DNA of 10,372 nt from JAJPGZ01 sp041167105 (GCA_041167105.1 JBEEGX010000120.1:1-10372), one strand, 5' to 3'; positions 1 through 7,269 are shown, counted from the stretch's first letter. Numbers and translations are program-made. Notes: generated from the letters alone by a model not told the origin.

Positions 1-1
1 C

Positions 2-886
2 GCGCTCATCACGGCAATTGCGCTGCTCGTTAGGCGGCGGCACCCGTATGTGCTCGTCGGCTGGTGCTGGTTCCTCGCGCTGGTGTTTCCGGTGCTCGGC
101 TTCATGCAAGCCGGATTGCAGGCGCACGCCGACCGCTTCGTGTATTTGCCGCACATTGGCCTAACGATCGCGATGACATGGACGATTGTCGATCTTGCGC
201 GATCATGGCCACGTCGCGACCTCATCCTCAGCAGCGCCGGAGCAATCATCATCGCGGCGTTAACGCTCACCGCCTTTCACCAAACGACGTTCTGGCGCGA
301 CAGCGTTTCAATTTGGACGCACACGCTGGCGGTCACTAAAAATAATCAAACCGCGCACACCAACATCGCGATCGCCTTTCGCGACCGCGGCCAAAACGCG
401 GAATACTCCGCGCATTCCCTCGCGTCGAACATCGTCCATTGGGAAACAATTCTGAAAGATTTCCCGAACGACATCGATGCGCACAATGAGCTCGGTGCGG
501 TCCTGTATCCCGCCGGCCGTGCGCGCGATGCTGTGGTGCACTGGCGCGCGAGTCTCGCGCTCGACCCGAACGATGGCAATGCGCTCAACAATCTCGCGTG
601 GGCTCTCGCGACGTGTCCGGATGCGAGCATGCGCGATGGCGCAACGGCGGTCGCGCTCGCGCAAAAAGTTTCGCGCTTGCCCGGCGGTGATGTGCCGATC
701 ATTTTCCGCACTCTCGCTGCGGCCTACGCGGAGAACGGCGATTTTGCGTCGGCAATCGATGCGGCCGAACACGCGTTGGGATTAACTGCGCAACAAAAGA
801 ACGAGCCGCTTGCGCAAACATTGCGCTACGAATTATCACTCTATCACGAACGAAAGCCTTACCGCGAAGAGCCTCGACGCGAATGA
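2..886 (+). CDS. TMTC-like multi-pass membrane protein with TPR tail, C-terminal part (5' end outside window)
   Basis: The frame is open from base 2, so this is the last 294 codons of a longer gene; the first ATG at 50 is internal. The visible start has membrane segments (around GWCWFLALVFPVLGF, IGLTIAMTWTIVDLA and LILSSAGAIIIAALTL), with the family signature HADRFVYLPHIG between the first two. A soluble tail of about three TPR-like helical pairs follows, including NNLAWALATCPDASMRDG. It aligns closely, segment by segment, with the downstream gene, so the two are tandem paralogues; this copy has fewer TPRs. By family knowledge, this architecture resembles eukaryotic TMTC proteins and GT-C glycosyltransferases. 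A role in lipid-linked sugar transfer to envelope proteins is inference. The stop overlaps the next start (ATGA, 883-886), which suggests translational coupling. One WTGTCGATCTT motif lies at 186-196, coding Ile-Val-Asp-Leu. Confidence 0.85.
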   Translation, partial: ALITAIALLVRRRHPYVLVGWCWFLALVFPVLGFMQAGLQAHADRFVYLPHIGLTIAMTWTIVDLARSWPRRDLILSSAGAIIIAALTLTAFHQTTFWRDSVSIWTHTLAVTKNNQTAHTNIAIAFRDRGQNAEYSAHSLASNIVHWETILKDFPNDIDAHNELGAVLYPAGRARDAVVHWRASLALDPNDGNALNNLAWALATCPDASMRDGATAVALAQKVSRLPGGDVPIIFRTLAAAYAENGDFASAIDAAEHALGLTAQQKNEPLAQTLRYELSLYHERKPYREEPRRE

Positions 887-2841
887 AGCTGCGCGAAGTT
901 ACGTTGTCGATCTTGCTGGTCGCGCTCGTCTGGATCGTGTTCGGCCAGACGCTCGCGCACGATTTCGTGAACTACGACGATCGCGTTTACGTGACGCAAG
1001 TGCCGCAGGTGAACGGCGGCCTAACGATGGCGGGAATTGCCTGGGCGTTCGCGCACGCTCACGCCGGAAATTGGCACCCGCTCACGACCATCTCGCACAT
1101 GCTCGATTGCCAACTGTTCGGGCTGCGACCGCGCGCGCACCATGCCGTGAACGTCGCGCTGCACACATGCGCGGTACTTTTGCTCTTCGCATTTCTTCGC
1201 ACAACCACCGGCCGAATTTGGTCGAGCGCGTTCGTCGCCGGCGTGTTCGCGATTCATCCGCTGCGTGTCGAATCGGTCGCATGGATCGCCGAACGCAAAG
1301 ATGTGCTCAGCGCGTTCTTCTTCATGCTCACGCTCATCGCTTACGCGCAGTACGCGCGGCGACCGTCACTTCGTCGTTACATGACGATGTCGATCTTGGC
1401 CGCATGCGGCCTCATGTCGAAACCGATGCTGGTGACGCTGCCGCTCGTTCTGTTGCTCATCGACTACTGGCCGCTCGCAAGATCGACATCGTCGAGGTTG
1501 CTGATCGAAAAAATTCCACTCTTTGCGATGTCGTTAGTCCTCGGCATTGTGACCTACGTCATTCAGGAACATTCGCCGGGAGCGCTCGCGCAATTGCCCG
1601 TGCCGTGGCGAATTGAGAACGCGGTCGTCAGTTACGTCCTTTACATCGGCCAACTGTTTTGGCCGAGCGATCTAATCGTCTTCTATCCGCATCCGGAGAA
1701 TCATCTCGCGATGTGGCAGGTCGCTTCGGCCGCGGCGTTGCTCATTGCGATCACGATCGCGGCGTTTCGTTCGCGCCTAACTAAACCGTATTTGTTCGTG
1801 GGCTGGCTTTGGTATGTGGCGATGCTGTTACCGGTCATCGGCATTATCGAAGTGGGTCTGCAAGGTCACGCCGACCGTTACACCTATCTGCCGCAGATCG
1901 GTCTCGTCATCGCGCTCACATGGTTGATTGTCGATCTTGCAACGAGCTTGCGATGGCGACGCGAGATTGTTGCCGCGGCGGCAGTCGTGGTGGTGCTGTC
2001 GTTAACCGCATGTGCGTGGAAGCAAACGCGCGTGTGGAAAAACAGCGAGATACTTTGGACGCACGCACTCGCGGTTTCGCCGGAGAACGACGTCGCGCAT
2101 ACGAACATGGGCATTGTCCTGATCGAACGCGGCCGCAACGATGACGCGCTCGCGCATTTGCAAACCGCGCTCAATCTTCGCGGCCGCAGCTCGCATTCGC
2201 ATTACGATCTGAGCCTCGCGCTCATTTATACGAACTTGGGTTTCGCATTTGCCCAGCGCGGCGATGTCGATCAAGCGATCAGCCATTTGCGCGCGGCGAC
2301 CGAGATGCAGCCGCGTTATCCGGATGCACATTACAATCTCGCGGTCGTGCTCGCGCAAACGGGTGACATCGATGCGGCCATTGGTGAATACGAGAAGGTG
2401 CTTTCGTTGCGACCGGACGATATCGATGCGCGCATCAGTCTCGCGAACGCGCTTCTGCAGAAGCATCGATTGCGCGACGCGATCGCGCATTACGATGCAG
2501 CTTTGAAAGCTGCGCCGCATGCCGCCTTGGCCGCGAACAATCTCGCGTGGGTGCTCGCGACAACGCCGGAGGATGCATTGCGCGACGGTGCGCGCGCGTT
2601 GAAACTCGCGCGTGTCGCCGATCAACATTCCGACGGCACCAACGTGGTGTTCATCCGCACAATGGCGGCAGCGCAGGCGGAGATCGGGCGCTTCGATGAC
2701 GCGAAAGCTACCGCGCAGATCGCGCTGCAGATCGCGCGCGCAAATAACGATGTCGATCTTGCCCGCGAGCTGGAGGACGATGTCGATCTTTACCAAAACC
2801 AGCGGCCGTTGCGCGACCCAAACCTGAGGAATGCACGCTAA
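883..2841 (+). CDS. TMTC-like multi-pass membrane protein with C-terminal TPR domain
   Basis: A complete gene of 652 residues. Residues 1 to about 385 form a multi-pass membrane domain, beginning with a hydrophobic helix at about 6-24 followed by FVNYDDRVY. The Asp pair at 32-33 after the first helix resembles the acidic catalytic motif in the first extracytoplasmic loop of GT-C transferases such as PMT. HPLRVESVAWIAERKDV (125-141) and HADRYTYLPQIG are signatures of the TMTC/TPR membrane family. From about 400 to 640 there are five or six TPRs, with the conserved NNLAWVLATTPEDALRDG near the end. It is probably a glycosyltransferase-like envelope protein whose TPR tail binds a substrate or partner; acceptor and sugar cannot be told. 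The start at 883 overlaps the upstream stop by four bases and has no Shine-Dalgarno sequence. Six WTGTCGATCTT motifs lie inside, at 904-914, 1387-1397, 1479-1489 (minus), 1928-1938, 2750-2760 and 2780-2790. Confidence 0.88.
   Translation: MKLREVTLSILLVALVWIVFGQTLAHDFVNYDDRVYVTQVPQVNGGLTMAGIAWAFAHAHAGNWHPLTTISHMLDCQLFGLRPRAHHAVNVALHTCAVLLLFAFLRTTTGRIWSSAFVAGVFAIHPLRVESVAWIAERKDVLSAFFFMLTLIAYAQYARRPSLRRYMTMSILAACGLMSKPMLVTLPLVLLLIDYWPLARSTSSRLLIEKIPLFAMSLVLGIVTYVIQEHSPGALAQLPVPWRIENAVVSYVLYIGQLFWPSDLIVFYPHPENHLAMWQVASAAALLIAITIAAFRSRLTKPYLFVGWLWYVAMLLPVIGIIEVGLQGHADRYTYLPQIGLVIALTWLIVDLATSLRWRREIVAAAAVVVVLSLTACAWKQTRVWKNSEILWTHALAVSPENDVAHTNMGIVLIERGRNDDALAHLQTALNLRGRSSHSHYDLSLALIYTNLGFAFAQRGDVDQAISHLRAATEMQPRYPDAHYNLAVVLAQTGDIDAAIGEYEKVLSLRPDDIDARISLANALLQKHRLRDAIAHYDAALKAAPHAALAANNLAWVLATTPEDALRDGARALKLARVADQHSDGTNVVFIRTMAAAQAEIGRFDDAKATAQIALQIARANNDVDLARELEDDVDLYQNQRPLRDPNLRNAR
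2751..2790 (+). repeat. Direct pair of the WTGTCGATCTT motif, 30-base spacing
   Basis: Two copies preceded by GACGA or ACGA sit 30 bases apart (cores 2751-2760 and 2781-2790) in the last codons of the TPR gene, both coding Asp-Val-Asp-Leu. They lie in the variable linker before the conserved C-terminal tail. Confidence 0.85.
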
Positions 2842-2911
2842 GTCTCGCATTCAGCCGTTCCAAGACGCCATAGAAAATTATCGAAGTGAGCGGCCGTTGC
2901 GCTCGAAGTGA
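2831..2911 (+). pseudogene. Remnant of a third TPR paralogue tail (26 codons)
   Basis: A short frame starts at ATG 2831, inside the end of the TPR gene in the +1 frame, and ends at TGA 2909-2911. Its last part, DAIENYRSERPLR then SK-stop, aligns without gaps to the tails of both upstream paralogues: DDVDLYQNQRPLR in the second and YELSLYHERKPYR in the first. The Tyr, Pro and final Arg are shared by all three. The DNA word AGCGGCCGTTGCGC is identical at 2801-2814 and 2889-2902. I infer that a third tandem copy was lost by deletion and left its C-terminal end behind. A real 26-residue peptide cannot be excluded: GAGGA lies directly before the ATG, but with no spacer. Confidence 0.5.
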
Positions 2912-2927
2912 TTGTCGATCTTGCAAA

Positions 2928-3002
2928 TGGTGCGCGGTGCAGGGTTCGAACCTGCGACTTCTTGCGTGTGAAGCAAGCGCTCTACCACTGAGCTAACCGC
3001 GC
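2928..3002 (-). tRNA. tRNA-Val (anticodon CAC)
   Basis: Read on the minus strand it folds as a full cloverleaf of 75 bases including an encoded CCA (2928-2930). The acceptor arms GCGCGGT and ACCGCGC pair over seven bases with discriminator A. The D stem is GCTC/GAGC, the anticodon stem CTTGC/GCAAG around loop TTCACAC, the variable loop AAGTC, and the T arm GCAGG-TTCGAAC-CCTGC. The anticodon CAC reads the valine codon GUG. The gene opposes its protein-coding neighbours. A WTGTCGATCTT motif copy sits five bases beyond its 3' end, and a heptamer repeat starts three bases before its 5' end. Confidence 0.96.
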
Positions 3003-3005
3003 TCG

Positions 3006-3040
3006 GAAAGTAGGAATTAGAAAGTAGAAAGTAGAAATTA
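3006..3040. repeat. Tandem heptamer repeat, five units
   Basis: Five seven-base units in perfect register: GAAAGTA, GGAATTA, GAAAGTA, GAAAGTA, GAAATTA (consensus GRAAKTA). This is the most AT-rich stretch of an otherwise GC-rich window. It lies just upstream of the 5' end of the minus-strand tRNA gene and about 50 bases upstream of the OsmC-like gene. On the minus strand the units read as TAATTTC or TACTTTC, so a promoter role for the tRNA is possible but not shown. Confidence 0.8.
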
Positions 3041-3053
3041 CAAGCGCGCGGCC

Positions 3054-3082
3054 TTGCTTGCGAATTCAACGCTGCGTTCTAT
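3054..3082 (+). promoter_or_regulatory. Possible promoter for the OsmC-like gene
   Basis: TTGCTT (3054-3059) and TTCTAT (3077-3082) stand 17 bases apart, resembling loose -35 and -10 elements. The ATG at 3091 begins only eight bases after the -10-like box, which would fit a leaderless or nearly leaderless transcript. The match is weak and rests on spacing and position only. Confidence 0.2.
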
Positions 3083-3090
3083 GTAACAGC

Positions 3091-3537
3091 ATGTCCGAAC
3101 ACAAAGTCTCTCTCACCTGGCAACGCGGCGAGACGCCGTTCGAATACCAGAAGTATCCGCGCAATCACACGTGGAAATTCGATGGCGGCCATGAAATGAC
3201 GGCGACGGCCGCGCCGGTTTATCTCGGCGATCCGAAGAATGTCGATCCGGAGGAAGCGTTCGTGGCGTCGCTTTCGAGTTGTCACATGCTCACGTTTCTC
3301 GCGATCGCGTGTAAGCAGAAATTTGTCCTCGATGAGTATTCCGACGAAGCGGTTGGCCACATGGAGAAGAATGCCGATGGCAAAATGGCGATCACGCGCG
3401 TCGAGCTTCGGCCGAAGTTAAAATGGTCCGGCGAGAAGCAGCCGACGGCGGAAGAGCTCGACAAAATGCATCACGCCGCGCACGACAATTGTTTCATTGC
3501 GAATTCGGTGAAGACCGAAGTGACGGTCGCGAAATAG
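3091..3537 (+). CDS. OsmC/Ohr family protein (thiol peroxidase-like)
   Basis: A cytoplasmic protein of 148 residues from ATG 3091, the usual size for the OsmC family. An upstream in-frame TTG at 3058 adds eleven residues unlike the family and was not used. The two family cysteines are both present: C64 in ASLSSCHML at the start of the central helix, and C134 in HDNCFIANSVK near the C terminus. In known OsmC/Ohr proteins this pair reduces organic hydroperoxides, using dihydrolipoamide or similar thiols. The sequence looks closer to the broad OsmC-like branch than to classical Ohr, so the substrate is open. The gene stands alone, followed after a short gap by an inverted motif pair and glycyl-tRNA synthetase. 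No Shine-Dalgarno sequence precedes it. Confidence 0.88.
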   Translation: MSEHKVSLTWQRGETPFEYQKYPRNHTWKFDGGHEMTATAAPVYLGDPKNVDPEEAFVASLSSCHMLTFLAIACKQKFVLDEYSDEAVGHMEKNADGKMAITRVELRPKLKWSGEKQPTAEELDKMHHAAHDNCFIANSVKTEVTVAK

Positions 3538-3540
3538 CGA

Positions 3541-3579
3541 TTGTCGATCTTACGAAATGACCGCGGGTAAGATCGACAA
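3541..3579. repeat. Perfect inverted pair of the WTGTCGATCTT motif
   Basis: TTGTCGATCTTAC (3541-3553) and its exact reverse complement GTAAGATCGACAA (3567-3579) flank a 13-base loop. The pair begins three bases after the OsmC-like stop codon, so transcripts of that gene would end in a 13-base-pair stem. No T-run follows, so it is not a textbook intrinsic terminator. Inverted uptake-sequence pairs just behind genes are well known in Neisseria and Haemophilus. The ATG at 3557, the longest possible start of glycyl-tRNA synthetase, lies in the loop. Confidence 0.9.
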
Positions 3580-3586
3580 CCAGCGG

Positions 3587-4912
3587 ATGGAGAAAATCGT
3601 TAGCCTGTGCAAGCGGCGCGGTTTCATTTTCCAATCGAGCGAAATCTACGGCGGGCTGAATGGCGTCTGGGATTACGGTCCGTTAGGCACCGAGCTTAAG
3701 CGTAATCTGAAAGATTATTGGTGGCAGGTGATGGTGCACCAGCGCGACGACGTGGTCGGTCTCGATGGTTCGATTCTGACGCATCCAGCGGCGCTGAACG
3801 CATCCGGTCACGTCGCAGGTTTCAGCGATCCAATGGTTGATTGTCGATCTTGCAAGGCGCACCTGCGCGCCGATCAACTGAGCGACAAGAAGCAGTGTCC
3901 GGTTTGCGGCGGCAAAGATTTAACCGAAGCGCGCCAGTTCAATCTCATGTTCGAAACGCATGTCGGCGCGGCGGCGGACGAAAGTTCGATCGCGTATCTG
4001 CGGCCGGAGACCGCGCAGTCGATTTTCGTGCAATTCAAAAACGTTCTCGAAACGGCACGCAAAAAATTGCCGTTCGGCATCGCGCAAATTGGGAAGGCGT
4101 TTCGCAACGAAATCAATCCGCGCAATTTCACGTTTCGTTCACGCGAGTTCGAACAAATGGAACTGGAATATTTTTGCCGGCCGGAGCAGGGGATGGAATT
4201 GCTCGCGTATTGGAAGGAGGAGCGGCTGAAGTTTTACGAGAACATCGGCCTTTCGCGCGACAAATTGCACGTGCTCAGCGTTCCGGACGCCGACCGCGCG
4301 TTTTATTCGAAGGGCACATACGACATCGAATACGAGTTTCCGTTCGGCCGACAGGAGCTCGAAGGCGTCGCGTATCGCACCGACTACGATTTGTCGCAGC
4401 ACCAAAAGGCCAGCGGCAAGTCGTTGGAATATTTCGATGACGAAACGAAAGAGAAATTTATTCCACACGTAGTCGAACCGAGCGCCGGGGTCGATCGCAC
4501 CGTGCTGGCATTGATTTGCGAAGCGTACACCGAAGACGAGGCGCCGGATGACAAAGGTAAAATGGAAACGCGCACGGTCTTGCGATTCCATCCGCGGATG
4601 GCGCCGGTGAAATGCGCGATCTTCCCGCTGCTCAAAAACAAGGAGCCGCTCGTGGCCAAGGCAAAGGAGATTGTCGATCTTTTGCGGCCGCACATGTTTG
4701 TCTTTTACGACGAGAGCGGTGCCATCGGTCGTCGTTACCGTCGGCAGGATGAAATCGGCACCCCGTTTGGCGTGACGGTAGATTTCGAAACGCTCGGCGA
4801 AAAAGATGCCGCCTTGCGCGACACCGTCACCTTGCGCGAACGCGATTCGATGAAACAGGAGCGCGTCCCGATCAAAGATCTCCGCGAGCTGTTGCTATCG
4901 CGCATCGCCTGA
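3587..4912 (+). CDS. glyQS: Glycyl-tRNA synthetase, single-chain homodimeric type
   Basis: It charges tRNA-Gly with glycine in the cytoplasm (class II synthetase, alpha2 type). I chose ATG 3587, giving MEKIVSLCKRRGFIFQSSEIYGG, a typical family beginning, and 441 residues. ATG 3557 would add ten residues encoded by the inverted motif pair. Class II motifs are visible: motif 1 region around WDYGPLGTELKRN, motif 2 at FRNEINPRNFTFRSREFEQ (from F172), and motif 3 at EPSAGVDRTVLAL (from E297). Two cysteine pairs, C86/C89 (CRSC) and C104/C107 (CPVC), form a zinc-ribbon-like insertion; the first pair is encoded by a WTGTCGATCTT motif at 3841-3851. The C-terminal anticodon-binding domain starts near FHPRMAPVKCAIFPL. 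The stop shares one base with the next gene (TGATG, 4910-4914), indicating an operon. No Shine-Dalgarno sequence is seen. Confidence 0.95.
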   Translation: MEKIVSLCKRRGFIFQSSEIYGGLNGVWDYGPLGTELKRNLKDYWWQVMVHQRDDVVGLDGSILTHPAALNASGHVAGFSDPMVDCRSCKAHLRADQLSDKKQCPVCGGKDLTEARQFNLMFETHVGAAADESSIAYLRPETAQSIFVQFKNVLETARKKLPFGIAQIGKAFRNEINPRNFTFRSREFEQMELEYFCRPEQGMELLAYWKEERLKFYENIGLSRDKLHVLSVPDADRAFYSKGTYDIEYEFPFGRQELEGVAYRTDYDLSQHQKASGKSLEYFDDETKEKFIPHVVEPSAGVDRTVLALICEAYTEDEAPDDKGKMETRTVLRFHPRMAPVKCAIFPLLKNKEPLVAKAKEIVDLLRPHMFVFYDESGAIGRRYRRQDEIGTPFGVTVDFETLGEKDAALRDTVTLRERDSMKQERVPIKDLRELLLSRIA

Positions 4913-5268
4913 TGGATCTCGCAGACTTTCGCGAATACTGCCTAACGAAAACGGGAGCGGTTGAAGACACACCGTTCGGCGAAGACACGCTCGTGTTTAA
5001 AGTGGGCGGCAAGATGTTCGCGCTCGCTTCGCTCGATGAAATTCCCCCGACGGCGAACTTGAAATGCGACCCCGATCTTGCGCTCGAATTGCGCGATCGC
5101 TTCGAGCAGGTGCGGCCCGGTTATCACATGAACAAAAAACATTGGAACACCGTCGAGATCGATAGCGGAATTCCGGACGCCGAACTCTGCGAGATGATCG
5201 ACCACTCGTTCGATCTCGTCGTGCAGAGCTTGCCGAAATCGAAGAAATCTCCGGCAAAGCGCTGTTGA
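4912..5268 (+). CDS. MmcQ/YjbR family small protein
   Basis: A 118-residue cytoplasmic protein of the MmcQ/YjbR (DUF419) family. Visible family traits are the start DLADFREYCLTKTGAVEDTPFG, the middle KVGGKMFALASL and NLKCDP, and the end PGYHMNKKHWNTVEIDSGIPD. Length is normal for the family. Members have a CyaY-like fold and are often annotated as DNA-binding, but their role is poorly established. The start codon overlaps the glycyl-tRNA synthetase stop by one base, so it is probably translated by coupling from the same transcript. The tail is lysine-rich (SLPKSKKSPAK). It meets the minus-strand sulfatase gene tail to tail with no base between the two stop codons. Confidence 0.88.
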   Translation: MDLADFREYCLTKTGAVEDTPFGEDTLVFKVGGKMFALASLDEIPPTANLKCDPDLALELRDRFEQVRPGYHMNKKHWNTVEIDSGIPDAELCEMIDHSFDLVVQSLPKSKKSPAKRC

Positions 5269-7269
5269 TTAATCGCGCCGATCTTTCGGCGCGGGCCATT
5301 GATTCCCTTTCATGGCGCGCCACCATCCGAGCGCATGGAGCTGGCGATATTTCAGCGCCATGGCTTCGCCGTCGATGTCGATCTTGCGTAGGCCGTGAAG
5401 ATCTTCCACGTGCGCGGGGTCGTTGATTTTCAAAATGAAGTCGGGACCGATGACGCTGTTGGTGCCGAAGCCGACCTGCGGTTGCGAGTTGTCCAATAAA
5501 TCGCGGCCGAATGCGTGATAAGCGAAACCGGCGGGCGCCGCCAGATCAATGAGCGTCGGTAAGACATCGAGATGACTGCCGGCGAGCGCCTCGGGCGGGC
5601 GAACGTGCGCGAGCGATTTCGGGCCGGAGAGAACGAGCGGCACCGCCAGCTCTTCGAACAGGGTGTGATTGGGACGCGCCGAGACGTATTGCTTTCGTGA
5701 ATAATGATCGCCGGTGATGGCGATGAGTGGACGTTCCAGTTCGCGTTCGGCTTTTTCCGCGAAATCGCCAACGCGTTTGTCGGAATACCAAAGGTGCCCG
5801 AGAACGCGCAGTTGTTGTCGAGAAAGCTTCGCGCACATCGGATTCGCTTTGAGCGCACTCGGATCGAACCCCTCTTTCTCCACATCGACGCTGTAGGGCG
5901 GATGATACGATGTGCTCATGATCAAGTTGAATGTCGGCTCGGCTCCGGTGTGTTGAAGAACAAAGCGAAATAGATCTTCATCGTTTACGCCCCATTCGTT
6001 CCCGCTTGAGCGCAGGCCCATTTGATCACCGCCGTACACATCTTCGAAACCCTGTTCGCGGCAGAATTGGCCGACGCGTTGCCAGCTCAAAAATCCGCCG
6101 TAAAAAAAACGCGGCCGATAACCGAGCTGTTTGAAGATGCGCGCGGAAGCCGTCGGCACGCCTTCGCGAACGGTCGCACGATAATTTACCAGCACGCGCG
6201 AAAACGGCAGCCCGGTAATGAACACGCCGAGACTTTGGATCGTGCCGATGCCCGATGAGATGAAACCGCGCACGTGCAACCCGTCGCGCGCGAGTCCGCT
6301 CACGCGATCGGTCAGGTGAAGATCCGCGTATTCCGGTTGCATCGCCCACGCGTCGAAGCTTTCCATGACGACGATGAAAATGTGGCTGGGCGCTGGATCG
6401 ACATGGCCCGGTGCGACGCGCTTCAGGCAATCATCGACCGTAGCGGCGTTTTCCCCGCCGGGATAAAGCGCCGTCGCCGCCGCACGAATATTTCCATCCG
6501 GTAAAAACAAGCGCAGACCGGCGGATTTTTGCATCGTTGTCTCCTGCCAAACGGCGTAGCGCAACGCGAAGAACGGATTGAGCACGATCTTATTCAGAAA
6601 CACATCGCCGGTCGCGGCGGCGTTCTTTAATCCTGCGAGATTTTTTCCGAGCCACACCGTTGTGCCGACGAATGTCCAAAGCGCGATCACAACAATCGCA
6701 ACGGCACGTAACCATCGCGTTCCAAGTAGCGCCGGCGCTTCCGCCGCTGCCGCCACCGCGCATAATTTATTAAGCAGCCACGCGCTCACCGCGACCGCGA
6801 CTGCGGTGAGCAAAGCGACCCATACGATCGGATACGTTTTCCAAATTGTCGCCAGAATCGCCGCGCGATCGTCGTAGATGAGCCCGAAGATCCAATGATC
6901 AAATTGATTGTCGTATTCGGCGAAGTACGCGACGTCGGTCACGAAAATCAGCGCGCATAGGAGGAGGACGATGATGATCGTCAGCCGTCGAATAATCGCG
7001 TGCCACATCCCCAGCGGCCTAACAAATCCAAAGAGTGTGAAACTAAGCGATGGCAGCAACGCCCATGTCGCTGCACAGCTGTCCGAGCGCAGCCCGGTAT
7101 TCAGGCAACGCATGAGTGCGTCCGCATTCGGCGATGGCGAAACGCGAGCGCCGAAGAGACAAAACAACGTGATGCGAAACGCGAGAAACAAAAGAACCAG
7201 TGCGAGCCACAGCGCCATGTCCGCGAACAGTTGGCCCCACGGCGCGCGCGTGGTTTCGTGCGGTCGCAT
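5269..7269 (-). CDS. LtaS/MdoB-like sulfatase-fold membrane transferase
   Basis: A 666-residue inner-membrane enzyme of the alkaline phosphatase/sulfatase superfamily, with the layout of LtaS and MdoB. Five predicted membrane helices lie at about 18-40, 67-84, 94-116, 145-166 and 186-207, followed by a large extracytoplasmic catalytic domain. Likely metal and catalytic residues are E303 in VVMESFDAW, T343 in SSGIGTIQS as the nucleophile in place of the sulfatase cysteine, and D521/H522 in ITGDHYS. Known relatives move phosphoglycerol or phosphoethanolamine onto lipoteichoic acid, periplasmic glucans or lipid A; the acceptor here is not evident. It is the last gene of the amidase-murI operon. 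Its ATG directly follows the murI stop with no gap, so coupled translation is likely. One WTGTCGATCTT motif (5375-5385) lies near its 3' end, coding Lys-Ile-Asp. Confidence 0.85.
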   Translation of the reverse strand: MRPHETTRAPWGQLFADMALWLALVLLFLAFRITLFCLFGARVSPSPNADALMRCLNTGLRSDSCAATWALLPSLSFTLFGFVRPLGMWHAIIRRLTIIIVLLLCALIFVTDVAYFAEYDNQFDHWIFGLIYDDRAAILATIWKTYPIVWVALLTAVAVAVSAWLLNKLCAVAAAAEAPALLGTRWLRAVAIVVIALWTFVGTTVWLGKNLAGLKNAAATGDVFLNKIVLNPFFALRYAVWQETTMQKSAGLRLFLPDGNIRAAATALYPGGENAATVDDCLKRVAPGHVDPAPSHIFIVVMESFDAWAMQPEYADLHLTDRVSGLARDGLHVRGFISSGIGTIQSLGVFITGLPFSRVLVNYRATVREGVPTASARIFKQLGYRPRFFYGGFLSWQRVGQFCREQGFEDVYGGDQMGLRSSGNEWGVNDEDLFRFVLQHTGAEPTFNLIMSTSYHPPYSVDVEKEGFDPSALKANPMCAKLSRQQLRVLGHLWYSDKRVGDFAEKAERELERPLIAITGDHYSRKQYVSARPNHTLFEELAVPLVLSGPKSLAHVRPPEALAGSHLDVLPTLIDLAAPAGFAYHAFGRDLLDNSQPQVGFGTNSVIGPDFILKINDPAHVEDLHGLRKIDIDGEAMALKYRQLHALGWWRAMKGNQWPAPKDRRD
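5274..5293. terminator. Hairpin between convergent genes, possible bidirectional terminator
   Basis: CGCGCCGA (5274-5281) and TCGGCGCG (5286-5293) form a perfect eight-base-pair stem with loop TCTT. It lies six bases beyond the MmcQ-like stop and inside the last codons of the opposing sulfatase gene. A strong T-run is missing on either side, so termination is inferred from the stem and the convergent layout. Confidence 0.45.

Noticed and set aside
2002..2850. 282-codon minus-strand frame opposite the TPR gene
   Set aside because: It is antisense to a gene with clear family motifs and consists of arginine-rich low-quality sequence typical of GC-rich shadow frames.
2888..2904. Hairpin GAGCG/CGCTC behind the second TPR gene
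   Set aside because: Only five base pairs with a seven-base loop and no T-run, too weak to call a terminator.
2878..3069. 63-codon minus-strand frame containing VVERLLHTQEVAGSNP
   Set aside because: This is a translated tRNA gene, a well-known false protein call.
3557..3586. Longer start for glycyl-tRNA synthetase at ATG 3557
   Set aside because: The extra ten residues are encoded by the inverted motif pair and do not resemble family N termini; kept only as an alternative.
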